Assembly (NCBI GenBank): GCA_030066875.1
Contig: JASJAS010000004.1
Span: 1-55,390, forward strand
DNA length: 55,390 nucleotides
From: Acidimicrobiia bacterium
Lineage (GTDB): Bacteria; Actinomycetota; Acidimicrobiia; Spongiisociales; UBA5794
Reading direction: 5' to 3'
Both the position numbers and the translations under genes were made by a program. Positions within the stretch are counted from its first letter, which is position 1, and each line of letters opens with the position of its first letter. Positions 7,762 to 13,974 of this stretch are shown here, one piece after another. Below the pieces are notes generated by a model that was not told the origin of the DNA, did no database searches, and was given only the letters and a program-made list of their open reading frames with translations.

Positions 7762-8960
7762 CAACGGAGGTGGCGGGCGACCTCCTCCACCGGGGCGAAA
7801 CCGGGCACGACCGCCTTGGCCACCCGGTGAGCCGCGCGCCTCTGGCCATGCAGGTTGCCGGCGGTCGGGCCCAGTACAAGCGCCGCCGGTGAACCCACCA
7901 CGTGCACCGGGGTCCCGCCCCAGGCAAGATCGTCGTCGAGGTCGGGGATACCGGCGTGGACCGGGATCGGGTTTCGAGCGGCCAGCCGGGCGAGGAGCGG
8001 GTTGGCGCAGACGTCTTGTTCGAAACCGGTCGCCATCCAGACCGCATCCACCTCCCGCTCGACTGTACCGAGCCGCACCCGCACCCCCCGTTGGCCGGCA
8101 TCCACGGCGACCAGCGGGCTGTGGCGAAGGACCTCGATGGCTCCCTCTCGCTCGAGGTCGGCGATCGCCTGCCTAGCCCACGGGGGCATGCTCCCGCCGC
8201 CCCGGGCCTCGGCAATCGCAGACCTCCGTCGGGCCCGGTCGGGCTCGGCTGCGAATCCCCTGAGATACTTGGGTCCCATCCACCCCGGGTCGACATCGAA
8301 GTGACGGACCTGGAACTTCCTGCGCAACGCCAGGGTGACGGGCAAGCCGGCGGCAGCCGCGCCAAGCACGAGATGGGCAGCCGAGAGCCCGCCGCCAACC
8401 ACCAGCAACCGGGTCCCGGGTGGAGGCAGATCGCGGAGATTGATAGCCTCGGCATGGCGGATCCGCGAGTCATCCGGCACCCCCGGTGGGACATGGGGCC
8501 GTCCGATCCCGGTCGCAACGACCAGTCGCCGACAGGCGATGGCTGCGCCGTCGGCAAGGTGCACGGTGACCCGGTCCCTCGAGACCGCCACGTCGACCGC
8601 CGCAGCCGGCACCACACCTGGGAGATCGTGTTCATCAATGATCGCCGCCACGAAGTGCTCGAACCCGGCGGTGCTCGGGAGGCGGCGTCCGTCGCGATTC
8701 ACGTGTGGTAGGCCTACCCGCGCACAGTGGCGCTGCAAGCTCAAGGGGTCGGGGTGCGGATGGTGCGTGATCGGGGATCGCAGGTGCCTTATCCCCTGAC
8801 GGGCCATACGATCGTGCCAATCGGTGAGCCAGCCTCCGGAGGGGTCGACCACTGCCATGTTCCGAACAATGCCCGGGTCGGCGGCGGCCAGGGCGACGGT
8901 AGCCGCCAGACCGGCGGGACCCGCACCGACAACAACCACCTCGGCATCGGTGCGGGTCAC
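7761..8960 (-). CDS. FAD/NAD(P)-binding monooxygenase-like flavoprotein (SidA/IucD-related)
   Basis: A 399-residue two-dinucleotide-domain flavoprotein. An FAD-binding VVVVGAGPAGLAATVALA is at residues 8-25, an ATGIGRPHVP segment follows, and a second Rossmann motif (LLVVGGGLSAAHLVLGAAAAGL) near residue 190 would bind NADPH. The segment GIRHLRSPITHHPHPDPLSL resembles the substrate/FAD loop of lysine and ornithine N-hydroxylases. The stop of the upstream 65-codon gene overlaps this ATG as ATGA, so translation is coupled, and the operon promoter abuts a Zur-box-like site. Metallophore hydroxylation is a tempting inference, but no NRPS or siderophore gene is nearby and the substrate is unknown. 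Confidence 0.75.
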   Translation of the reverse strand: MTRTDAEVVVVGAGPAGLAATVALAAADPGIVRNMAVVDPSGGWLTDWHDRMARQGIRHLRSPITHHPHPDPLSLQRHCARVGLPHVNRDGRRLPSTAGFEHFVAAIIDEHDLPGVVPAAAVDVAVSRDRVTVHLADGAAIACRRLVVATGIGRPHVPPGVPDDSRIRHAEAINLRDLPPPGTRLLVVGGGLSAAHLVLGAAAAGLPVTLALRRKFQVRHFDVDPGWMGPKYLRGFAAEPDRARRRSAIAEARGGGSMPPWARQAIADLEREGAIEVLRHSPLVAVDAGQRGVRVRLGTVEREVDAVWMATGFEQDVCANPLLARLAARNPIPVHAGIPDLDDDLAWGGTPVHVVGSPAALVLGPTAGNLHGQRRAAHRVAKAVVPGFAPVEEVARHLR

Positions 8961-9154
8961 CCGGCCCGTCCCCCCGTGTGGCGCCCGCCAGCCGGGGCCG
9001 GCAGGAGGAACCGACCCCTCAGAACCGAGGTACTGTTGGCGACCGGGGACATGCGGCTCACCACCAGCCGTCCTCCGTTGTCCGATCCAAGCTGCTCCCG
9101 TTGCGGTGCGGCGATCGTTGGGGATGCCCCATCTCCGAGTACCTCATCGTTCAT
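8957..9154 (-). CDS. Small 65-residue protein coupled to the flavoprotein, unknown
   Basis: A short open frame with no recognisable domain. It contains no cysteine, many Gly/Arg/Pro residues and a basic C-terminal half. I report it because its stop overlaps the flavoprotein start as ATGA and its ATG at 9154 is placed six bases after a TACGGT -10 box, the arrangement of other leaderless genes here. It may be a true small protein or a leader peptide that couples translation of the flavoprotein to the Zur-controlled promoter. Without homologues its coding status is uncertain. Confidence 0.45.
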   Translation of the reverse strand: MNDEVLGDGASPTIAAPQREQLGSDNGGRLVVSRMSPVANSTSVLRGRFLLPAPAGGRHTGGRAG

Positions 9155-9160
9155 GACCAG

Positions 9161-9166
9161 ACCGTA
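9161..9166 (-). promoter_or_regulatory. Leaderless -10 box for the small protein-flavoprotein operon
   Basis: TACGGT on the minus strand ends six bases before the ATG at 9154. The Zur-like site at 9170-9184 lies immediately upstream, in a position to block polymerase. Confidence 0.45.
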
Positions 9167-9169
9167 ACA

Positions 9170-9184
9170 TGAGAATGCAAATCA
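9170..9184 (+). promoter_or_regulatory. Candidate Zur box in divergent promoter region
   Basis: The sequence TGAGAATGCAAATCA has TGA...TCA arms and matches the general Zur consensus TGAAAATGATTTTCA at 10 of 15 positions by eye. It shares 11 of 15 with the reverse complement of the site beside the zur gene (12124-12138). It lies between two face-away leaderless -10 boxes, so one bound dimer could repress both the flavoprotein operon and the methyltransferase. Confidence 0.45.
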
Positions 9185-9200
9185 TTCCTACATGGTCGGC

Positions 9201-9206
9201 TACTGT
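9201..9206 (+). promoter_or_regulatory. Leaderless -10 box for the second methyltransferase
   Basis: TACTGT ends exactly six bases before the ATG at 9213. This decides that start over the ATG at 9192, which would lie upstream of the transcription start. Confidence 0.5.
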
Positions 9207-9212
9207 TCGAAT

Positions 9213-9929
9213 ATGGAGTCTCATCACTACGACGCAACGGCCGAGTTGCACGAGGTTCATATGCCCGCCGCGTGGGACCGATTGCGCGGTGTGGTCGGGG
9301 ACACCTTCGGCGGCATCGGGCCCGATGGTGTGATCGTCGACATCGGTGCCGGCAGCGGGCTGGGCTCGGCGATGCTGGCGGAGGTCACCGACGCCGAGAT
9401 CATCGCTCTCGAGCCGAACGCGACGATGCGGGCGATGATGGTGGCGCGTCTCGACACCGCCGGTGTGCTCGAGCGCGTGACTGTGCTGGCCGAGTCCGTC
9501 CCGGAGGGGCTCGACGGGCTTCCCGGACGAGTGGACGGCGTCCTCGTTGCGCACATGCTCGGGCACCTCACCAATGAGGAACGAACCCGCCTCCTCGAAT
9601 GGATCGCAACCAGCCTGACGCCGGGGCGGGACGCGTTGCTCACCGTGGGCGTCGAAGTCCCCGAACAAGGTCATGAGCCCGTTGTCGATGAACGTACCGT
9701 CGGTCGCTTCGTATACCGGGTGACCCACTACATGCCGGGCCCAGGTCGGTACGAGGGCCTCTTCGAGGTCATCGACGGGCAGCAACGAGTGGTTCGCTCG
9801 GTGCACGACGCCATCTCCTGGGATACCGTGACGGCCGCCGACATCCGGACCGCACTGGCCGGTCAGCCCGTCGATGTCACCGAACCGCAGCCCGGCGTCG
9901 TCCTGATCTCGAGTTCGACGGTGACCTGA
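9213..9929 (+). CDS. Class I SAM-dependent methyltransferase, possibly Zur-regulated
   Basis: A 238-residue protein with SAM-binding motif I (VIVDIGAGSGLGSAMLAE, about residues 40-57), a motif II acidic position in IIALEPNATMRAMM, and a strand-4 segment DGVLVAHMLGHL. The N-terminus HHYDATAELHEVHMP carries four histidines within 20 residues, unusual for the family and possibly metal-binding. It is divergent from the flavoprotein operon across a Zur-box-like site, so both may be induced under zinc starvation. The substrate is unknown. It is unlike the methyltransferase at 4932 outside the SAM motifs. Confidence 0.78.
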   Translation: MESHHYDATAELHEVHMPAAWDRLRGVVGDTFGGIGPDGVIVDIGAGSGLGSAMLAEVTDAEIIALEPNATMRAMMVARLDTAGVLERVTVLAESVPEGLDGLPGRVDGVLVAHMLGHLTNEERTRLLEWIATSLTPGRDALLTVGVEVPEQGHEPVVDERTVGRFVYRVTHYMPGPGRYEGLFEVIDGQQRVVRSVHDAISWDTVTAADIRTALAGQPVDVTEPQPGVVLISSSTVT

Positions 9930-10156
9930 GCTGATCCGGCTTAACGCAGTTCGAGTTCAGGACGCTCTCTTCTCCGCCGGGGAATGCACGCATAGCCTCG
10001 CGCTCGACGGCGCCGCAGTGTCAGCGCTCGATCTGCGGACCAAGCCCTGAGGGCAGCCAGGGGGACCATCGTTAGCGGAGCGCAATCGTGCCGCCGACCG
10101 CATGACGGAGCCTGCATCGACTGAGCTGTGGAAGGAACTGGTTCGGGGGTACACGC
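9930..10156. other. Intergenic stretch, nothing recognised
   Basis: About 227 bp between the methyltransferase and the promoter of the SmtB-like gene. Only short minus-strand open frames without ribosome-binding sites or recognisable content are present. Confidence 0.6.
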
Positions 10157-10190
10157 TTGCATAATCCATCGATTGATGTAATGTTGGAGC
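10157..10190 (+). promoter_or_regulatory. Promoter with overlapping SmtB-type operator
   Basis: TTGCAT (10157-10162) and TAATGT (10179-10184) are 16 bp apart, and the -10 ends six bases before the ATG. Between and over them lies an imperfect palindrome at 10164-10182 with matching arms ATnnCATC and GATGnnAT. This is the typical position for an ArsR/SmtB operator controlling its own gene. Confidence 0.6.
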
Positions 10191-10538
10191 ATGTCAGTCG
10201 ATGAGGTTCACCCGCCTCCTCCGGAGGGCCAATACGACGATGCCAGCCTCGCCGAGGCCGCTCTGCTGCTGTCGGCTCTTGGAGACGCCGAGAGGCTGCG
10301 AATCCTCGATCTCATGCGAGACGGCGAGGTGTGCGTGACCCAGTTAGCCGAAGTGACCGGCGCCGCGGTAAGCACCGTGTCGCAGAGGCTGCGAGTGCTC
10401 CGCGAGCGCAATCTCGTGAACGCCAGACGACAAGGTAAACACATCTACTACTCGCTGGCCGACGAACACGTGATCAATCTCGTGCAGGTCGGCCTAGCCC
10501 ATGCCCTCGAAGTCGGGGGAGAACGGAGAAGGACATGA
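10191..10538 (+). CDS. ArsR/SmtB-family zinc sensor repressor
   Basis: A 115-residue winged-helix repressor. The DNA-recognition region is VSTVSQRLRVLRERNLV. The last helix reads D91-x-H93-x10-H104-x2-E107, exactly the alpha-5 metal-site pattern of zinc sensors such as SmtB and CzrA. GEVCVTQL near residue 46 recalls the alpha-3 ELCVCDL motif but has only one cysteine, so alpha-5 zinc sensing is the likely mode. The stop overlaps the next start as ATGA. It is expected to release DNA when zinc is plentiful, inducing the His-rich protein. Confidence 0.92.
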   Translation: MSVDEVHPPPPEGQYDDASLAEAALLLSALGDAERLRILDLMRDGEVCVTQLAEVTGAAVSTVSQRLRVLRERNLVNARRQGKHIYYSLADEHVINLVQVGLAHALEVGGERRRT

Positions 10539-10864
10539 TCCTTGCACACGACCATGTGCACAGCCTCGACTGTGAGCACAAGCTCGTGGCCCACGACGAC
10601 CACCATGACTACCTGCACGACGGTCATCTCCACCATGTGACCGCCAGCGGTGTCGACAACCACGTGTTGGCGGTCGATGCCGACCATCCCGACGGCTGCA
10701 CGCCCGAGCACTTCTGCAACGAGCACGCAGGTGATCACGTGCACGGCGACAACTGCGGCCACGCTGTGATTCCTCACGGCGATCACGTCGGCTACCTGGT
10801 AGATGGCCACCTCCATCGGGCACATGGGGACCATTGCGACTACCACGGTCGCGTGACTGTCTAG
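10535..10864 (+). CDS. Histidine-rich small zinc-binding protein
   Basis: A 109-residue protein with 25 histidines and five cysteines by my count and no signal peptide, so probably cytoplasmic. It contains two related modules: HDDHHDYLHDGHLHH near residues 20-34 and HGDHVGYLVDGHLHR near 81-95. They are separated by Cys/His units (DGCTPEHFCNEH, HGDNCGH). It is translated from an ATGA overlap with the SmtB-like sensor, implying that excess zinc induces it. Buffering or storage of zinc, or delivery to an exporter, is a reasonable inference. Similar small proteins beside ArsR genes in actinobacteria are sometimes labelled zinc transporter permease, but no membrane segment is visible here. Confidence 0.8.
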   Translation: MILAHDHVHSLDCEHKLVAHDDHHDYLHDGHLHHVTASGVDNHVLAVDADHPDGCTPEHFCNEHAGDHVHGDNCGHAVIPHGDHVGYLVDGHLHRAHGDHCDYHGRVTV

Positions 10865-10910
10865 GAGTCGAATACTTCAGTGACGGGGAACGAACTGTTC
10901 GCCGTCGACT

Positions 10911-11675
10911 TCAGGCGTCACCGTCGTGCGCCGGATCGTCGATGACGTGGATGCCTTTCTCCGGGTGGAGCACAGCTCCGCCGTAGGCCATTGCCAGGTT
11001 GTCTTGCGTGATCACATCGTTTGGAGGCCCCGACGCAATGACACGTCCTCCAACCAGAATCACGTGGTCAGCTACCTGCGCCTCGGTGAGATCGTGGGTA
11101 GAGACGACGACGGCGCAGCCTTCCTTGGCCTCGCTGTGGATGACTTGATCAATGGCGCGGGCGGTTGGCTGATCGATCCCGGAGAGCGGCTCGTCGAGCA
11201 ACAGAGTGATGTGGTCCTGCGCAAGACCCTGCGCTAGAAACGCCCGTTGGCGCTGACCCCCGGACAGTTCATGTAGGTGGCGGCGGCGGAGCGCCGTGAC
11301 ACCCGTACGGTCCATCGCCGTTCGCACCTGGGCCTTGTCCTCGGCGGTGAGGCGGGAGAACCACCCTGCGGTGGCGTAGCGGCCCATCGTTACCACCTCT
11401 TCTACGGTCACCGGCAGGTTCGAGGCGACTTTGGTGGTCTGGAGGACATAGGAGGTGCCGTTCCGGCCGTTCCGGTCGTTCACTACCTCGATTGAGCCGG
11501 ACATCGGGGGAAGAAGACCGGCGATGGCATTGAGGATCGTTGACTTGCCTGATCCGTTCGGCCCGATGATTGCCGTGATGCCCGGTCGCGGGATGGTGAA
11601 GCTCGACCGATCCACTGCGACGTGCGTTCCGTAGCCGAGCACCACGTCGGTCGCAACGAAAGCGTCGTCCCTCAT
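10911..11675 (-). CDS. znuC: Zinc/metal ABC transporter ATP-binding protein (ZnuC/AztA type)
   Basis: A 254-residue ABC ATPase with all motifs: Walker A GPNGSGKST (near residue 38), Q-loop VLQTTK, signature LSGGQRQRA, Walker B LLLDEP and switch STHDLT. It is of the metal-uptake ATPase class and sits directly behind zur. The zur stop overlaps ATG 11675 as ATGA, which decides this start over the ATG at 11681 and a TTG at 11690. It would energise the permease encoded at 13975 on the opposite strand, so the transporter is split into two divergent operons around the Zur promoter. Confidence 0.9.
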   Translation of the reverse strand: MRDDAFVATDVVLGYGTHVAVDRSSFTIPRPGITAIIGPNGSGKSTILNAIAGLLPPMSGSIEVVNDRNGRNGTSYVLQTTKVASNLPVTVEEVVTMGRYATAGWFSRLTAEDKAQVRTAMDRTGVTALRRRHLHELSGGQRQRAFLAQGLAQDHITLLLDEPLSGIDQPTARAIDQVIHSEAKEGCAVVVSTHDLTEAQVADHVILVGGRVIASGPPNDVITQDNLAMAYGGAVLHPEKGIHVIDDPAHDGDA

Positions 11676-12112
11676 GCGCATCCGGCGCAATGTCCCTCGA
11701 TCTCGAGAGCGTGGTTCAGCTCGCTGAACGATACGCCGCCTGCGATATCGGCAACGATCTCCTGCAGGCGTTGCTCGAGACCATCCGCAACCTCAATGTC
11801 TTGAACAATCCCGCAGCAGATACACACGAGATGGTGGTGGTGCCCGCTCAACCACTCTGCCAGTTCGTAACGGGTGAGTCCCGGAGACGAGAAATGAGGG
11901 GCGAGCACCCCGGCCTCTTCGAGGACGGCGAGAGATCTGTATAGAGACGAGAGAGGTACTGATTCGCCGATGACCCGGCTCAATTCGGCGGCCGACCGCG
12001 GACCGTCTGCTTCAGCGAGCGCGCTGATCACGACTCGGCGACCCCTTGTGTACCGAACATCGGCGTCGGCGAGGCGGCGTTCGATCTGACGATCGATGGT
12101 TGGCGTTGTCAT
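11672..12112 (-). CDS. zur: Fur-family zinc uptake regulator Zur
   Basis: A 146-residue Fur-family repressor. It has the N-terminal winged helix (SLYRSLAVLEEAGVL near 56-70), then HHHH at 91-94 and CxxC at Cys97/Cys100 paired with CxxC at Cys142/Cys145, the structural zinc site. The start at 12112 was chosen for the AAAGGAG ribosome-binding site, since an upstream in-frame extension lacks one. It is assigned as Zur rather than Fur because it is co-transcribed with a zinc ABC ATPase and divergent from a His-rich zinc-binding lipoprotein. It probably represses both directions from the box at 12124-12138 when zinc is sufficient. Confidence 0.9.
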   Translation of the reverse strand: MTTPTIDRQIERRLADADVRYTRGRRVVISALAEADGPRSAAELSRVIGESVPLSSLYRSLAVLEEAGVLAPHFSSPGLTRYELAEWLSGHHHHLVCICCGIVQDIEVADGLEQRLQEIVADIAGGVSFSELNHALEIEGHCAGCA

Positions 12113-12123
12113 GGCGCTCCTTT

Positions 12124-12138
12124 TGATATTGATTCTCG
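12124..12138 (-). promoter_or_regulatory. Candidate Zur box between zur and the zinc-binding lipoprotein gene
   Basis: On the plus strand TGATATTGATTCTCG matches the general Zur consensus TGAAAATGATTTTCA at 11 of 15 positions by eye. Its reverse complement shares GAGAATnnAnATCA with the site at 9170-9184. It begins 12 bp upstream of the zur start codon. A looser TGAGATCAAT copy follows at 12164. Confidence 0.5.
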
Positions 12139-12192
12139 TTAGAGTATCGTCCGTTCGCAAAACTGAGATCAATTCCCACTATAGGCAAGGAA

Positions 12193-13872
12193 ATGAGAAT
12201 ACCAATGAAACGGCTAAGACTGCTTGCACTACTGATGGTGCTGGCCATGCTCGTCGCCGCCTGCGGGGGAGACAGCGAAGGGTCTGATACAACGGAAGCC
12301 TCGGTAGACACAACCGAAGCCTCGGACAGCGGGACCGCGCAATCGGACGGCGAGAGGCTCATGGTGGTCGCGTCAACGACCATCTGGGGGGACGTCATCT
12401 CGAACGTGGTAGGAGATAGCGCCGACGTTGAGGTGCTGCTACCGATCGGTGCCGATCCTCACGATTACCAGCTCTCGGCTGCACAGGCGGCAATGATGCA
12501 GGAGGCCGACCTGGTTGTTGTTAACGGCCTCGCATTGGAAGAGGGGCTTCTAGATGTCATCGAGAGCCTCGAGGCCGATGGCGCCAACATCCTGGAGCTC
12601 GCCGGTGAGCTCAACCCGATTGAGTATGGGGAGGGAGAAGGCCACGACCACGGGGACCACGACGACCATGAGGGCCACGACCACGGGGACGAAGAGGGCC
12701 ACAAGGACGACGAGGACGGCCACGACCACGACGACCACAGTGCGGTCGCCCATTCATGCCTGCATTTCGATGACGAGCCCACTGCGGTGAGCACCGGTGG
12801 TGCGATCCCCGACGATCACACCCGGTACTCCATCGAGCTGGCCGACGGATCAGCCAGCGTGACCCTCGACTGGGACGAGGAGAGCGAGCTGAGCTTCTTC
12901 CTCAGCGCCGACGCGCCGATCTCTCTAGTCGATGGGGCGGGGAACGAGCTCGCCGCCGAAGCCATCGAGGCGGTCGGCGAGGAATGTGAGGCCATTGCTC
13001 TGGTTGCTTCGTTCGACCTCGAGCCCGGTACCTACACGGTCGAGATCGGTCCGCTCGATGGGGCCGATGCAATCGACCTCGTCTGGGAGGAGACCGGCCA
13101 CCACGGGGACGAAGAGGGCCACATGGACGAGGACGGCCACGACCACGAGGACGAGGGCGAACACCACGACGAAGAGGGAGACCACGACCACGAGGACGAG
13201 GGCGAACACCACGACGAAGAAGGTGACCACGACCACGAGGACGAGGGCGAACACCACGACGAAGAAGGTGACCACGACCACGAGGACGAAGAAGGCCACA
13301 AGGACGAGGACGGCGACCACGGCGACCACGAAGGCCACGACCACGGATCGCACGATCCTCACGTCTGGATGGATCCGCTGCGGGTCGCCGAAGCCGCTGA
13401 GCTGATCGCCGAGAAACTCGCCAACCTCGACTCGTCGGTTGACTGGATGGCCAACGCAACAGCCTACGCCGACCAGCTTCGGGCACTTGATGCCGAGGTT
13501 GTGTCAACGCTGGCCGCGGTTTCCGAGGAGCGGCGCAAGCTCGTTACCAACCATGACGCGTTCGGCTATTTCGCGGCGCGGTATGACTTCGAGGTCGTCG
13601 GTACCGTCATCCCGGGCGGTTCGACTCTCGCCGACCCAAGCTCGGCAGAACTCGCCGAACTCGTTGAGGTGCTGGTCGATGAGAACATCAACGTCATCTT
13701 CACCGAGACAACAGAGCCGGCGGCGCTCGCCGAGGCAGTCGCCGCCGAGGTTGACGACGTCGCAGTCGTCGAGCTGTTCACAGGGTCGCTCAGTGAACCT
13801 GAGGCCGGCGCCGAGACGTACATCGACTACGTACGCACGAACGCATCACGAATCGCCGACGCGCTTTCGTGA
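12193..13872 (+). CDS. znuA: Zinc ABC transporter substrate-binding lipoprotein with domain inserted in His-rich loop (ZnuA/AztC type)
   Basis: A 559-residue lipoprotein (lipobox near Cys24), well beyond the usual 300-350. The core has the cluster A-I metal-binding fold: ADPHDYQ (His90), DPHVWMDP (His390), TNHDAFGYF (His454) and a C-terminal FTGSLSEPEAG loop. Between the first two ligands lies a loop of about 240 residues. It comprises a His/Asp/Glu-rich stretch (149-182), a predicted beta-rich domain of about 115 residues (184-300) containing HTRYSIEL, FFLSADAPISL and two cysteine-containing segments, and a second acidic His tract (301-390) with three perfect 15-residue repeats. The two tracts hold about 34 histidines. 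ATG 12205 is an alternative start that gives a cleaner signal peptide. It should capture periplasmic zinc, perhaps from the AztD-like chaperone. Confidence 0.88.
   Translation: MRIPMKRLRLLALLMVLAMLVAACGGDSEGSDTTEASVDTTEASDSGTAQSDGERLMVVASTTIWGDVISNVVGDSADVEVLLPIGADPHDYQLSAAQAAMMQEADLVVVNGLALEEGLLDVIESLEADGANILELAGELNPIEYGEGEGHDHGDHDDHEGHDHGDEEGHKDDEDGHDHDDHSAVAHSCLHFDDEPTAVSTGGAIPDDHTRYSIELADGSASVTLDWDEESELSFFLSADAPISLVDGAGNELAAEAIEAVGEECEAIALVASFDLEPGTYTVEIGPLDGADAIDLVWEETGHHGDEEGHMDEDGHDHEDEGEHHDEEGDHDHEDEGEHHDEEGDHDHEDEGEHHDEEGDHDHEDEEGHKDEDGDHGDHEGHDHGSHDPHVWMDPLRVAEAAELIAEKLANLDSSVDWMANATAYADQLRALDAEVVSTLAAVSEERRKLVTNHDAFGYFAARYDFEVVGTVIPGGSTLADPSSAELAELVEVLVDENINVIFTETTEPAALAEAVAAEVDDVAVVELFTGSLSEPEAGAETYIDYVRTNASRIADALS
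13153..13287 (+). repeat. Three tandem 45-bp repeats encoding an acidic His-rich 15-mer
   Basis: Residues 321-365 of the binding lipoprotein are three copies of EGEHHDEEGDHDHED. The DNA copies differ at only a few bases, indicating recent slippage or unequal recombination. Copy number probably varies between strains. Confidence 0.9.
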
Positions 13873-13890
13873 CCCAGAACCCTCCCGGGT

Positions 13891-13922
13891 TGCTGGCCGG
13901 ATCGATTGAGGTCCGGCCAGCA
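13891..13922 (+). terminator. Hairpin between binding-protein and permease genes, probable partial terminator
   Basis: A perfect 11-bp GC-rich stem (13891-13901 with 13912-13922) has a 10-base loop and is followed a few bases later by TTTT. Placed between znuA-like and znuB-like genes, it may lower permease expression relative to the binding protein or protect the upstream mRNA. Confidence 0.65.
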
Positions 13923-13974
13923 GCCTTGCGTTTTGGAGCTGCCACCAAGCTCATCGACCTAACGTGAGGGGTGC

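Noticed and set aside
7902-8711. 269-residue plus-strand frame
   Set aside because: It is opposite the flavoprotein, which has intact Rossmann motifs. The product is Gly/Pro/Arg-rich without any domain.
10448-10846. 132-residue Val/His-rich minus-strand frame
   Set aside because: It lies opposite the SmtB-like sensor and the His-rich protein, which carry clear motifs and an ATGA overlap.
13153-13287. Tandem 45-bp units considered as a CRISPR array
   Set aside because: The units abut without unique spacers and encode an in-frame protein repeat.
12902-13507. 201-residue and shorter open frames opposite the His-rich part of the binding protein (also 12925-13362 and 13032-13301)
   Set aside because: They are antisense shadows of the low-complexity His/Asp/Glu codons, giving Arg-, Val- or Ser-rich products with no ribosome-binding site or domain.
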